Shown here: one piece after another, positions 16,912-26,210 of the stretch
Numbering within the stretch: the first letter of the stretch is position 1
Layout of the letters: each line of letters begins with the position of its first letter
Source of the DNA: Bacillus canaveralius
Lineage (GTDB): Bacteria; Bacillota; Bacilli; Bacillales; Cytobacillaceae
Direction of reading: 5' to 3'
NCBI RefSeq assembly: GCF_002860125.1
Contig: NZ_PGVA01000028.1
Span: forward strand, 186,001 to 250,000
DNA length: 64,000 nt
Notes under the pieces: generated by a model
Told to the model about the DNA's origin: nothing
What the model saw: the letters and a program-made list of their open reading frames with translations, nothing else
Databases searched by the model: none
Translations under genes and position numbers: made by a program

Positions 16912-17197
16912 ATCACACCTCATAATTTGAATTATTACATGTTGCGAATGGTTTTCTGTTTAAACACGAACATACTATGTAGACAGTAACGAACAATCCT
17001 GTTTTTGCTGGCAAAAAGGCCATTATCTAATTACACTGGTAGCATCCCCTAAAAAACCGATATTTAATAATTCTTTAGTGAGGTGCGTGAAGTGAAGATC
17101 AGAAAAACAATAATGCATTATTGCAAACTGTGGTAGTGAACGATAAGATTGAATGTATGAGCAAAATTTATGATTGTCAAAAGAGAGAGGAATTTTT

Positions 17198-18781
17198 ATG
17201 TCTAGTAAATTACATGATGAAGTGCTTGCAAGACGCACTTTTGCAATTATATCCCACCCTGACGCAGGGAAAACGACTTTAACGGAAAAACTGCTCCTGT
17301 TTGGGGGCGCAATCCGCGATGCGGGAACAGTAAAAGCCAAAAAAACCGGGAAATTTGCGACGAGCGACTGGATGGAAATCGAGAAGCAGCGCGGAATTTC
17401 CGTTACATCGAGTGTGATGCAATTCGATTACCAGGGGAACCGCGTTAATATCCTCGATACTCCCGGCCACCAGGACTTTAGTGAGGATACGTACAGAACG
17501 CTGACAGCTGTTGACAGCGCCGTCATGATCATTGATTCCGCAAAAGGGATCGAGGCGCAAACTTTAAAGCTTTTTAAAGTTTGCCGGATGCGTGGCATTC
17601 CGATTTTTACGTTTATCAATAAATTGGACCGCCAGGGTAAAAATCCACTTGAACTGCTTGCTGAACTTGAAGAGGTTTTGGGGATTGAATCGTACCCAAT
17701 GAATTGGCCAATTGGCATGGGCAAGGAATTCTATGGCATTTACGATCGTTTTTATAAGCGAATCGAACAATTCCGGGCAAATGAAGAAGACCGGTTTATC
17801 AGCCTCAACGAACAAGGGGAAATTGACGGTGAGCATCCTTTGAAGGCTTCGTCGTTATATGACCAGACACTTGAAGAAGTACTGCTGTTGAATGAAGCAG
17901 GCAATGAATTTTCAAAAGAAAAGATTGCAGATGGTACATTGATTCCCGTCTTCTTTGGCAGTGCTTTGACCAATTTTGGTGTGCAAACATTCCTGGAAAC
18001 GTATTTGCAGTTTGCCCCGCCACCGCAACCGCGCCATTCGACATCAGGCGAAATCGACCCGCTTTCGAATGAGTTCTCAGGGTTTATTTTCAAAATCCAG
18101 GCAAATATGAACCCGGCCCACCGCGACAGAATTGCATTCCTGCGGATTTGTTCAGGAAAATTTGAGCGGGGCATGTCCGTAAACCTGGCACGGACCGGCA
18201 AACAAATGAAGCTTGCCCAATCTACTCAATTCATGGCTGATGACAGAAGTACAGTAGAGGAAGCTGTCAGCGGTGATATTATCGGTTTGTACGATCCAGG
18301 CCTTTATCAAATCGGTGATACGCTTACTTCTGGAAAAGAATCGTTCCAGTATGACAAGCTGCCACAGTTTACCCCCGAATTATTTGTACGGGTGACAGCG
18401 AAAAATGTTATGAAGCAAAAACATTTCCACAAAGGGATCCAACAGCTTGTCCAGGAAGGCGCTATCCAGCTTTTTAAAACGGTCAAAAGCGAGGAGTATT
18501 TGCTTGGAGCGGTCGGCCAGCTCCAATTTGAAGTATTCGAGCACCGTATGAAGAACGAATACAATGTAGAGGTGCTAATGGAGCGTGTTGGCAACAAAAT
18601 TGCCCGCTGGGTCGAAAATGAGCAGATTGATGAAAATCTCTCCAGTTCTCGCAGCCTTCTTGTTCATGACCGTTACGAGAAAAAAGTGTTCTTGTTTGAA
18701 AATGACTTCGCATTACGCTGGTTCCAGGAAAAAAATCCGAATATCAAACTATATAATCCGATGGATTCGGCTGATGAATAG
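17198..18781 (+). CDS. prfC: Peptide chain release factor 3
   Basis: GTPase that recycles RF1/RF2 from the ribosome. The 527-aa length is normal. G1 is 'SHPDAGKTT' (19-27), switch II 'DTPGHQDF' (87-94) and G4 'NKLD' (141-144), followed by EF-Tu-like domain II and an RF3 C-terminal domain ('[20 protein letters not shown]'). The ATG at 17198 follows GAGAGGAA; the longer frame to 17174 starts before that site. It is a single gene with its own terminator. RF3 is patchily distributed; B. subtilis lacks it, as far as I recall. Confidence 0.93.
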   Translation: MSSKLHDEVLARRTFAIISHPDAGKTTLTEKLLLFGGAIRDAGTVKAKKTGKFATSDWMEIEKQRGISVTSSVMQFDYQGNRVNILDTPGHQDFSEDTYRTLTAVDSAVMIIDSAKGIEAQTLKLFKVCRMRGIPIFTFINKLDRQGKNPLELLAELEEVLGIESYPMNWPIGMGKEFYGIYDRFYKRIEQFRANEEDRFISLNEQGEIDGEHPLKASSLYDQTLEEVLLLNEAGNEFSKEKIADGTLIPVFFGSALTNFGVQTFLETYLQFAPPPQPRHSTSGEIDPLSNEFSGFIFKIQANMNPAHRDRIAFLRICSGKFERGMSVNLARTGKQMKLAQSTQFMADDRSTVEEAVSGDIIGLYDPGLYQIGDTLTSGKESFQYDKLPQFTPELFVRVTAKNVMKQKHFHKGIQQLVQEGAIQLFKTVKSEEYLLGAVGQLQFEVFEHRMKNEYNVEVLMERVGNKIARWVENEQIDENLSSSRSLLVHDRYEKKVFLFENDFALRWFQEKNPNIKLYNPMDSADE

Positions 18782-18785
18782 GGGG

Positions 18786-18820
18786 GAGGGGCATCGTTGT
18801 ATGCCTCTCTTTCTGATTTT
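18786..18820 (+). terminator. Terminator after prfC
   Basis: GAGGGGCAT pairs with ATGCCTCTC (one G-U), followed by TTTCTGATTTT. The remaining bases up to 19024 have no gene. Confidence 0.7.
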
Positions 18821-19024
18821 AACTTGAGTGGGAAATTTTTTCATATCATCGGTTTCGCTTATTAAAGTTGATTTTCGCTTAATTATTTATTTTTTCACAT
18901 GAAACAATAACAAGCGGCTCCATAGTTGCATACCTTTAAGCCCTCTTATATAGTGAATTCTAGATATTTGAACGGAGCACCATTAATTTTCAACCAGTCT
19001 GACGAGCCCTGAGAGGAGTACATA

Positions 19025-22000
19025 ATGAAATTAAGCAATTTTTCGATTAGAAGGCCAGTGTTTACGATTGTAACGATGTTTCTTGTCTTAATTTTGGGGG
19101 TGGTTTCACTCTTAAATATCCCGATTAAGTTGATTCCTGATATTAATCCGCCGGTAGGGGTCGTTGTCGCGAACTATCCTGGGGCAAGCCCGGAGGAAGT
19201 GCTTGAGAAAGTAACAAAGCCTCTCGAAGAAAATCTTGCAACACTTCCGGGAATAAAGACGATCACCTCTACATCGCAAGAGGGGGCCAACTTTGTTCTA
19301 ATGGAATTTTCCTGGACGACGTCAATGGACGAAATTCAGGATGATGTCGTGCAAAGAATTGATCAAACGAGATTGCCTGATGATGTCGAAAAGCCACGTT
19401 TTCTTAAGTTCGATCCTTCATTATTTCCAATCATCCAACTATCGTTAAGTTCAGAAGGTAATGAGGAATCATTAAGAGAACTTGCCGACGATTTAAAGCT
19501 TGAGCTGACGAAAGTAGATGGAGTGGCAAGTGTTAATCTTTCCGGAACATCCGTGCAAAATGTCCGGGTTGAATTGAATCAGGATCAATTGAGAGCGTAC
19601 CACTTAACTCAATCAGATATCGTCGATACGATCGAGGCTAATAATATTTCGTTCCCTGGCGATACCATTTTAGCCGATGGAAAAGAATTAACAACGAGAA
19701 TCATCAGTACAATTAATTCTGTCGACACATTAAAAAATCTGACTGTCACTGTTAACCCGGCCACTGGCCAAAACATTCGCTTACAGGATGTCAGCACTGT
19801 TGAAATCGTCAAACAGGATGACCGCACGATTACAAGGGCAAATCAAGCGCCGTCTGTGCTGATAAGTGTTCTGCAACAGTCCGATGCCAATACTGCTGCC
19901 GTATCGAAAGCGTTTGTGAATGAATTAAATGAGCAGCTGCAATTGGACAAGTATAAGGGGATAGAGGCAGAAGTTCTTTTCAATCAGGGCGATTATATCC
20001 AACAGGCAATCGGGAATATCTCCGATTCGCTTATTTTGGGTGGGGCCCTGGCGATGGTTGTCTTGTTCTTTTTTCTAAGGAGCATCAAAAGTCCGCTTAT
20101 TATTGGAATTGCGATTCCTTATTCAGTTATTTTCACGTTTGTCTTGATGTACTTCTCCGATTTTACGCTCAACATCATGACGCTTGGCGGTTTGGCGCTC
20201 GGAATCGGAATGCTTGTCGATAATTCAATCGTTGTTATTGAAAATATATACCGCCACCTGTCGATGGGGAAAGGTCCAAAAGAAGCTGCCCATGCTGGTG
20301 CTAAGGAAGTTGGCGGCGCAATAACGGCATCGACCCTGACCACAGTTGTCGTATTTTTGCCGGTTGCCTTCATCTCGGGGATTATTGGTGAGTTATTCAC
20401 AGAGTTTGCCCTGACAATCTCGTTCAGCCTGTTTGCCTCACTGATTGTGGCATTAACAGTTGTACCGATGCTGGCTAGCCGCTTGTTGAAGACACCGAAA
20501 AAGAACATTGAAAGAAAACGGCAGCGTTCCGGTTTCCTGAAAATGCTTGAAAGATCGACGAGGTGGTCTTTACGGCATCGCTTTATTGTTATGTTGATTT
20601 CATTGCTTCTTCTGGCCGCGGGAGGGTATGGATTGACGATCGTCGGAACACAATTTTTGCCGGCGACTGATGAGGGGTTTTTCAGCGTGCGCGTCAATCT
20701 GGAAAATGGAGCTGCCTTAACGGAAACAGAAAAGGTAATGGCTGCCCTTGAGAGCGAGTTGAAGGAGCAGGACGATGTTGAAGTATATGTAAGTTTGATC
20801 GGCACAACCCAGGAAGCTGCGTTTAGAGGTGGAACTTCTGCCAATGTCGGTGAGCTATATATTAAAATGAACGATTTAGAAAAACGAGACCGATCCACCT
20901 TTCAATTTGTCGATGATCTAAAAAGCGATTTTCAGAGTGCCGCGAAAAATGCAAATCCAACGGCCGAGTTAACATATAATCTGCAATCCTCTGCCGGCAC
21001 TGCGCCGAATACATTAACATTTAGTGTTCGTGACACGAATGAAGCAAGATTGCATGAATCGGTTGAAAAAATATATGCGTCATTGAGTGAGATGAATGAT
21101 GTAAATGAATTATCGACAGACTTAATAGAGACGGTTGAAGAGATTCAAATCACGGTTAACCGGGAGAGAGCTCTTCAAGAGGGCCTGGCGCCTGCTCAGA
21201 TCGCGATGATTGTAAATGATGTCACAAGGGGAGTGAGAGCTACACAAATTACCACCGAAGATTCAACGATTTATGGTGTTGATGTCGAATATGATAACGA
21301 CATTACCCGGAATCTCGATCATTTGCGAAATCTCTTAATCAGGAAACCCGACGGAAACTATGTAGCCTTGGGACAGGTTACAACGATTGAAAACGGCAAT
21401 GGTCCTGTCAACATCCAGCGAATTAACCAACAGAACGCGGTCCAGTTCACATTGAAATACAAAACATCCACGAATCTCGGGGTTATTTCCAATAAAGTAG
21501 ATGAGCGAATAGCCGATCTCAAGTTGCCTGAAGGAATAGAAATTGTCTACAGCGGTGACAAAGAGCTTCTTGATTCTTCGATCAACGATCTGATCATGGC
21601 TTTTGGATTGGCAATAGTTTTCATATATCTTGTCATGGCTGCGCAGTTTGAATCGCTAAAATACCCGTTCGTCATTATGTTTACGGTTCCTCTAATGGTC
21701 ATTGGCGTATCAATCGCGTTAGTGATCACGGATACGCCTATCAGCTTAACAGCGATTATCGGGTTTATCGTCCTCGCAGGCATCGTCGTTAATAATGCCA
21801 TTGTGATCGTCGACTATATAAATCAGAAGAAAAATAGCGGTATGAAAACCTTTGATGCGATTGTTGTTGCTGTAAAGGACAGGGCGAGACCGATCTTTAT
21901 GACGGCGTTAACGACAATCCTCGGTTTGGTCCCGCTGGCACTTGGAATTGGCGAAGGAACCGAGATCAACCAGCCGATGGCGATCACCGTAATTGGTGGC

Positions 22001-22309
22001 CTCATTAGCAGTACCTTATTAACTTTATTTGTCATCCCTGTTGTTTACAGTCTTTTTGATAAAGAAACACGGAGGATGAACAAGTTGTATGCTACACACG
22101 ATGGACATCTCGTTCCGGGCTATCTTCTTGATTTACAGCCAGACAAGGACCAAACTTCAGAAACAGACCACTTTTTATCAGAAACGGTTGAATCGACAGG
22201 CAAATATAACAGAGAAGAAATGGCTGGTATGCTCGAGGAGCTTCTAAAAGTCGTCAAGGAAGACGAACCACTATCAAGGGTAAGATCAAGAAAGAATAAA
22301 GACTTATAA
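19025..22309 (+). CDS. RND-family efflux transporter permease (AcrB/SwrC type)
   Basis: Proton-driven exporter of the hydrophobe/amphiphile RND family, 1094 aa. One membrane helix near the N-terminus is followed by a large extracytoplasmic domain, then a helix bundle with 'LGIGMLVDNSIVVIENIYRH', the family's motif with the proton-relay Asp, and a second half of the same design ending in 'DRARPIFMTALTTILGLVPLA'. In B. subtilis SwrC protects against surfactin; similar lipopeptide or drug export is an inference here. The C-terminal tail (about 60 charged residues) is cytoplasmic. ATG 19025 follows GAGAGGAG. No adaptor gene is adjacent. Confidence 0.9.
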   Translation: MKLSNFSIRRPVFTIVTMFLVLILGVVSLLNIPIKLIPDINPPVGVVVANYPGASPEEVLEKVTKPLEENLATLPGIKTITSTSQEGANFVLMEFSWTTSMDEIQDDVVQRIDQTRLPDDVEKPRFLKFDPSLFPIIQLSLSSEGNEESLRELADDLKLELTKVDGVASVNLSGTSVQNVRVELNQDQLRAYHLTQSDIVDTIEANNISFPGDTILADGKELTTRIISTINSVDTLKNLTVTVNPATGQNIRLQDVSTVEIVKQDDRTITRANQAPSVLISVLQQSDANTAAVSKAFVNELNEQLQLDKYKGIEAEVLFNQGDYIQQAIGNISDSLILGGALAMVVLFFFLRSIKSPLIIGIAIPYSVIFTFVLMYFSDFTLNIMTLGGLALGIGMLVDNSIVVIENIYRHLSMGKGPKEAAHAGAKEVGGAITASTLTTVVVFLPVAFISGIIGELFTEFALTISFSLFASLIVALTVVPMLASRLLKTPKKNIERKRQRSGFLKMLERSTRWSLRHRFIVMLISLLLLAAGGYGLTIVGTQFLPATDEGFFSVRVNLENGAALTETEKVMAALESELKEQDDVEVYVSLIGTTQEAAFRGGTSANVGELYIKMNDLEKRDRSTFQFVDDLKSDFQSAAKNANPTAELTYNLQSSAGTAPNTLTFSVRDTNEARLHESVEKIYASLSEMNDVNELSTDLIETVEEIQITVNRERALQEGLAPAQIAMIVNDVTRGVRATQITTEDSTIYGVDVEYDNDITRNLDHLRNLLIRKPDGNYVALGQVTTIENGNGPVNIQRINQQNAVQFTLKYKTSTNLGVISNKVDERIADLKLPEGIEIVYSGDKELLDSSINDLIMAFGLAIVFIYLVMAAQFESLKYPFVIMFTVPLMVIGVSIALVITDTPISLTAIIGFIVLAGIVVNNAIVIVDYINQKKNSGMKTFDAIVVAVKDRARPIFMTALTTILGLVPLALGIGEGTEINQPMAITVIGGLISSTLLTLFVIPVVYSLFDKETRRMNKLYATHDGHLVPGYLLDLQPDKDQTSETDHFLSETVESTGKYNREEMAGMLEELLKVVKEDEPLSRVRSRKNKDL

Positions 22310-22322
22310 TATGTACACAAGC

Positions 22323-22352
22323 CCCTCTTCTATTTTGGAAGAGGGATATTTT
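22323..22352 (+). terminator. Terminator after the RND gene
   Basis: CCCTCTTC (22323-22330) pairs with GAAGAGGG (22338-22345), followed by a T-rich stretch. Confidence 0.75.
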
Positions 22353-22524
22353 GTATTTTATTGTTGAACATGATTCGCGGATAACGATCGAAAAATCAAT
22401 CATTTTGATAAGACGCCAAGCTGATAATTGGAATTTGTAAAAAAAAGGATTTTTTATACTTGTTAAATAAATGCGTTTGCCGTTGTGCATCCTAGAACTA
22501 CCGACTAGTGCTGGAGGAAAGTGA

Positions 22525-22653
22525 ATGAATGATATTTTATGTATGAACGCTGCGAAAACAATTGTATTTAAGCCCGCTATGATCGTCCGGCCCTTTTGGC
22601 ATGCTCGTATTTACGAATTAATCTTAAAGGAAACGAACCGTGAAGATGAATGA
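22525..22653 (+). CDS. Small hypothetical protein (42 aa), coupled to the next gene
   Basis: I do not recognise the product. It starts MNDILCMNAAKTIVFKPAM and has no clear membrane helix. Support comes from a strong GGAGGA ribosome site at 22513-22518, seven bases before the ATG, and from its TGA, which overlaps the ATG of the following membrane gene as ATGA. That overlap explains how the next gene, which has no ribosome site of its own, is translated. It could act mainly as a translated leader. Confidence 0.55.
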   Translation: MNDILCMNAAKTIVFKPAMIVRPFWHARIYELILKETNREDE

Positions 22654-23132
22654 AGAAAATGTCTAAGCTTGAAGCGGTCTTATGGAATATCGCGTTACCG
22701 GGTTTTAGCCAATTGCTCATTGGTCAATTTTTTAAAGGAGCCTTTTTTGTCGTTTTGGAAATCATCATAAATGTATGCAGTCATTTTAATGCCGCGATCA
22801 TATTTAGCTTTTTGGGTGAGATCGACAGGGCGATCGAGGTGACAAACTTTCAATGGCTGATGTTTTACCCTTGTTTATACATGTTTGCCATGTGGGACGC
22901 GTACCGAACAGCTATGCCCGAAGACGAACAGCTGTCGTATTTACCGTTTGTATTTGCTGCCTATACAATCACTGTTGGCCTTATGCTTTCGACCAGGTTA
23001 AGGCTGTTCGGGATCTTGTTCGGCCCGGTTTTTTTGCCGATGATTTTTCTATTGGTTGGATTGCTGATTGGATTTACGCTGAGGTTTATATTGTTAAAAG
23101 TCCGCAGGAACCAGACAGATATTGCCCGATAA
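22650..23132 (+). CDS. Hypothetical integral membrane protein (160 aa)
   Basis: A polytopic protein with about four to five hydrophobic segments. It opens with 'NIALPGFSQLLIGQFFKGAFF', a pattern seen in small TM2-like or uncharacterised Bacillus membrane proteins where a P-G-x-G/S-Q turn precedes the first helix. The C-terminus is basic. ATG 22650 is coupled to the preceding 42-aa frame; an ATG three codons later is an alternative. Function unknown. Confidence 0.7.
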   Translation: MKKMSKLEAVLWNIALPGFSQLLIGQFFKGAFFVVLEIIINVCSHFNAAIIFSFLGEIDRAIEVTNFQWLMFYPCLYMFAMWDAYRTAMPEDEQLSYLPFVFAAYTITVGLMLSTRLRLFGILFGPVFLPMIFLLVGLLIGFTLRFILLKVRRNQTDIAR

Positions 23133-23158
23133 AATGGGCACGGGTGCACGCAATAAAT

Positions 23159-23180
23159 ACCGGCCGTGTTAACGGCCGGT
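23159..23180. terminator. GC-rich hairpin between converging genes
   Basis: ACCGGCCGT pairs with ACGGCCGGT. The flanking T content is modest on either strand. It lies between the membrane protein gene and the SASP gene, so it may serve both. Confidence 0.6.
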
Positions 23181-23202
23181 GATCCATGAATATAAAATTA
23201 GT

Positions 23203-23400
23203 CTATCGGTTTTGGTTGGTTAAGTCAGACTGGGCTTGCGCTACCAGTCTTTTTGTTATTTCACCGCCGACAGATCCGTTTGAACGAGAGACAGTTTGTG
23301 CACCTAAATTAATTCCAAATTCCTGGGCAATTTCATATTTGACACTCTCTAAATATTCTTCAACTCCTGGTACAAGTAATTTTCTTCGGCTGCCTGCCAT
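23203..23400 (-). CDS. Alpha/beta-type small acid-soluble spore protein
   Basis: DNA-saturating spore protein, 65 aa. Hallmarks are the germination protease site region '[12 protein letters not shown]' with the conserved E-F/I-A pattern near residues 22-33 and '[17 protein letters not shown]' near 41-57. ATG at 23400 follows GAGGAG; an upstream in-frame TTG lies between that site and the ATG and is not needed. Expression in the forespore is expected; I could not pick a convincing SigG promoter. The 23410-23607 gap holds no gene. Confidence 0.92.
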   Translation of the reverse strand: MAGSRRKLLVPGVEEYLESVKYEIAQEFGINLGAQTVSRSNGSVGGEITKRLVAQAQSDLTNQNR

Positions 23401-23607
23401 TTTAGTCAACTCCTCATCTGTTTATCAGTGGACTTTTAAATCCTCTGTAAACTTAGTTTGAGTCAGAATCTCCCAAACATGCGTGGTAATCTTTTTCGAA
23501 AATGGTTAGAAACCGTAAATGCTGCAGAAAATAAGCAGCGGCAGTCAGCGGTGAACAATTTTCGTAAAAAACGATATTTAATGGATAATTGAAAGAGGAG
23601 TCATGTT

Positions 23608-24828
23608 ATGAACTTGACAACGGGGCTGTTCTTTTGGCCAATGACATTTCCTGCTGCTCCTGCATATCCTGCGTTGGAAGAGGATATTGAATGCGATGTG
23701 CTCATTATTGGCAGTGGGGTATCAGGTGCCAGCTGTGCTTATTTTTTTAGTGAAACCAACTTGAAAATTGTTGTAATAGATAAAAGAACGGTTGTTTCAG
23801 GGTGCTCAAGCGCCAACACAGGCTTGTTGCAATTTTCAAATGATAAACCGCTGTTTTCAATGATTAATTCGTTTGGTGAGAGAAAAGGCACGCGCCATTA
23901 CCAATTGTGCCGGCAAGCACTTGCAGAGCTTGGCCAAACAATTATTCGGAGCCTGCCATTTGATCCGGATTTCAGGCAGCGGGACAGCTTATATTTTGCC
24001 AGCTCTGAAAAAGATGTTGCGGGATTGGAAAAAGAATTTGCGACTTTGCGAAAGTTTGACTTTCCTGTTCGGTTTTTAAATTCGGCGGATTTGAAAGACA
24101 GCTTCGGGATTTCTAAACCGGCTGCGCTTTTGACAACAGGAGATGCTGAGATTAATACCTTTAAATTTGCCCATGGCTTGCTCCAATATGCACAAGCAAA
24201 AGGTGTCCGGATTTTTGAACATACAGAAATGACTGGGCGAACGTTTAAAGACGGCTATATGTCTGTGTTCACATCAAACCATCGGGAGATCAAAGCGAGG
24301 TATATCATTATGGCAACAGGCCACGAGGCACTGGAAGAAGTGTCTGAAAAAAACGCTGTGCTCGACAGCTCATATGCGATTGCAACAAACCGTCTCGTTA
24401 AAGAAGATCTCTGGAAAGATCATGTTTTAATCTGGGAAACAGCGAGGCCATATTTGTATATGAGAACGACGGTTGATAACAGAATTATTATTGGCGGACT
24501 GGATGAACGAGCAGCAAAATCAGATCAGCGTGATACGATGCTCTATCATAAGCGGGACTTGCTTGTTGCTGAACTGGTCAAGCTTTTTCCGCATCTGAAA
24601 GGCAAGGTTTACCCGGATTATTATTGGACAGGCTTTTTTGGCAACACCCATGATGGATTGCCGATCATTGCCCGTTATGAACGGTTTCCCAATACATACT
24701 TTGTGATGGGCTATGGGGGAAACGGAACGGTTTCCAGCATCATTTCTGCCCGGATTTTAAGAGATGAGATAGCCGGTGAAGGAAGCAAGGATTTAGCTAT
24801 TTATTTGAATGCACGGAATGAAAGATAA
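23608..24828 (+). CDS. FAD-dependent oxidoreductase (DAO family)
   Basis: Flavoprotein of the glycine/D-amino-acid oxidase superfamily, 406 aa. An N-terminal extension of about 27 residues with 'FFWPMTFPAAP' precedes the dinucleotide-binding 'VLIIGSGVSGASCAYF' near 31-46. A second FAD contact follows ('VVSGCSSANTGLLQ'), and the C-terminal 'YGGNGTVSS' closes the site. Similar proteins are annotated as gamma-glutamylputrescine oxidase-like, but substrate choice cannot be read. It stands alone. The terminator after it is shared with glcF. Confidence 0.8.
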   Translation: MNLTTGLFFWPMTFPAAPAYPALEEDIECDVLIIGSGVSGASCAYFFSETNLKIVVIDKRTVVSGCSSANTGLLQFSNDKPLFSMINSFGERKGTRHYQLCRQALAELGQTIIRSLPFDPDFRQRDSLYFASSEKDVAGLEKEFATLRKFDFPVRFLNSADLKDSFGISKPAALLTTGDAEINTFKFAHGLLQYAQAKGVRIFEHTEMTGRTFKDGYMSVFTSNHREIKARYIIMATGHEALEEVSEKNAVLDSSYAIATNRLVKEDLWKDHVLIWETARPYLYMRTTVDNRIIIGGLDERAAKSDQRDTMLYHKRDLLVAELVKLFPHLKGKVYPDYYWTGFFGNTHDGLPIIARYERFPNTYFVMGYGGNGTVSSIISARILRDEIAGEGSKDLAIYLNARNER

Positions 24829-24833
24829 AAAAA

Positions 24834-24857
24834 AGACGGGCCAAAATCCGGCCCGCC
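24834..24857. terminator. Bidirectional terminator between the DAO gene and glcF
   Basis: GACGGGCC pairs with GGCCCGCC (one mismatch). On the minus strand seven T follow, so it is strongest as the glcDF terminator. Confidence 0.75.
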
Positions 24858-24869
24858 GATATTTACAAA

Positions 24870-26210
24870 TCACTGTAAGGAAGATGTCTCCCCGGCTGCT
24901 TCAAGCAGCAGATCGACTATATGGACGGCACGAACTTGTCCTGCCAGGTTTTCCCGTTCAATCCCGAGCTTCATTTGCAGCAGGCAGCCGGGATTAGCTG
25001 TGACAATGGTTGCCGCATGCGTTTCTTTTGCTTGTTTCATTTTATAATCGAGTATTTGCATCGACATTTCTGATTCGACAATATTATAGATGCCAGCCGA
25101 TCCACAGCAGCGATCCGCATCTTTCATTTCCCGGTATTCTGTCCCTTTAATTGCCTGGATCAGCTTGCGCGGGGCGGACGCAGTTTTCATGACGTTGCGC
25201 AAATGACAGGAGTCTTGATACGTAATCACTTGATGTGGCAATTCGAGCTTCACTTTTTTGTGAAACTCCAATTCAGCAAGTATTTCAGTCACATCCTTTA
25301 GCTTCATTGAGAAATCGCGGGCCCGTTCCTCCCAGTCGGGGTCGTCTTTTAACAAATGGCCGTAATCGACGAGGAACGCTCCGCATCCGCCAGCATTTGT
25401 GATGATATAATCAACGTTTAAGTCTTCAAAGGCTTTAATATTTCTTTTTGCAAGCTCCCTGGCAGACGCCTTTTCACCACTGTGGCCGTGAAGGGCCCCG
25501 CAGCAGGCTTGTTCCTTTGGAATGACGATTTCACAGCCGGCAATCTGCAAAAGCTTCATTGTCGCATTATTTGTTTCCAAAAACATCGTGTCCATTAAGC
25601 ATCCGGAAAAGAAGGCAACACGGCTTTTCGTATCGCCTTTAGCCGGCAGATGCTCAGGCCTGTTTTTCATTTCCGCTAAGCGCGGAACGTCCGGCAGTAC
25701 TTTTTCCATCGTTGAGAGATTTTCTGGGAGCAGTTTTAATACACCCGTTCTTCGAGCGGCCTTCTGCAATCCTGATCTTTGATAAAATCCAAGCAGGCCC
25801 GTTAACGTTCTCATCCGGTTTTGATGCGGAAAAAGCCCGTCAAAGACTGCCTTTCGGACCGCCCGAACCGGTAATGAATGTTTTTTATTTTGGTTGATGA
25901 TATCCCGGGCTTCTTCAAGCAAATGGCCGTATTTGACACCCGATGGGCAAACCGGCTCACATGCCCGGCAGCCAAGGCACATATCCAAAGATCTTTCGAC
26001 ATCCTCATCAGGTTCGATCAATCCATCGACAACCGCCTTCATCAAGGCAATTCTGCCGCGCGGCGAATGGGATTCCTTATAACCGGATTCAATGTAGGTG
26101 GGGCACGATGGCAGGCAGAACCCGCATCGCATACAGTTTAATAGTTCATCTTCATCCATTCGTTGCCGGAATTGCTGCTGAATCGCTTCCTGTTCAGTTC
26201 TTGTTGTCAT
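24870..26210 (-). CDS. glcF: Glycolate oxidase iron-sulfur subunit
   Basis: Electron-transfer subunit that passes electrons from GlcD to the quinone pool. The 446-aa protein has two 4Fe-4S motifs, 'CMRCGFCLPSCP' (Cys26-36) and 'CLGCRACEPVCP' (Cys78-88), then two CCG domains containing 'EQACCGALHGHSG' and 'DRCCGSAGIYN'. This matches B. subtilis YsfD. Its start overlaps the glcD stop as ATGA, so it is the second gene of the operon. Confidence 0.92.
   Translation of the reverse strand: MTTRTEQEAIQQQFRQRMDEDELLNCMRCGFCLPSCPTYIESGYKESHSPRGRIALMKAVVDGLIEPDEDVERSLDMCLGCRACEPVCPSGVKYGHLLEEARDIINQNKKHSLPVRAVRKAVFDGLFPHQNRMRTLTGLLGFYQRSGLQKAARRTGVLKLLPENLSTMEKVLPDVPRLAEMKNRPEHLPAKGDTKSRVAFFSGCLMDTMFLETNNATMKLLQIAGCEIVIPKEQACCGALHGHSGEKASARELAKRNIKAFEDLNVDYIITNAGGCGAFLVDYGHLLKDDPDWEERARDFSMKLKDVTEILAELEFHKKVKLELPHQVITYQDSCHLRNVMKTASAPRKLIQAIKGTEYREMKDADRCCGSAGIYNIVESEMSMQILDYKMKQAKETHAATIVTANPGCLLQMKLGIERENLAGQVRAVHIVDLLLEAAGETSSLQ

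Noticed and set aside
20119-20898. 259-codon minus-strand frame inside the RND gene
   Set aside because: Antisense shadow; composition is a complement of the membrane protein.
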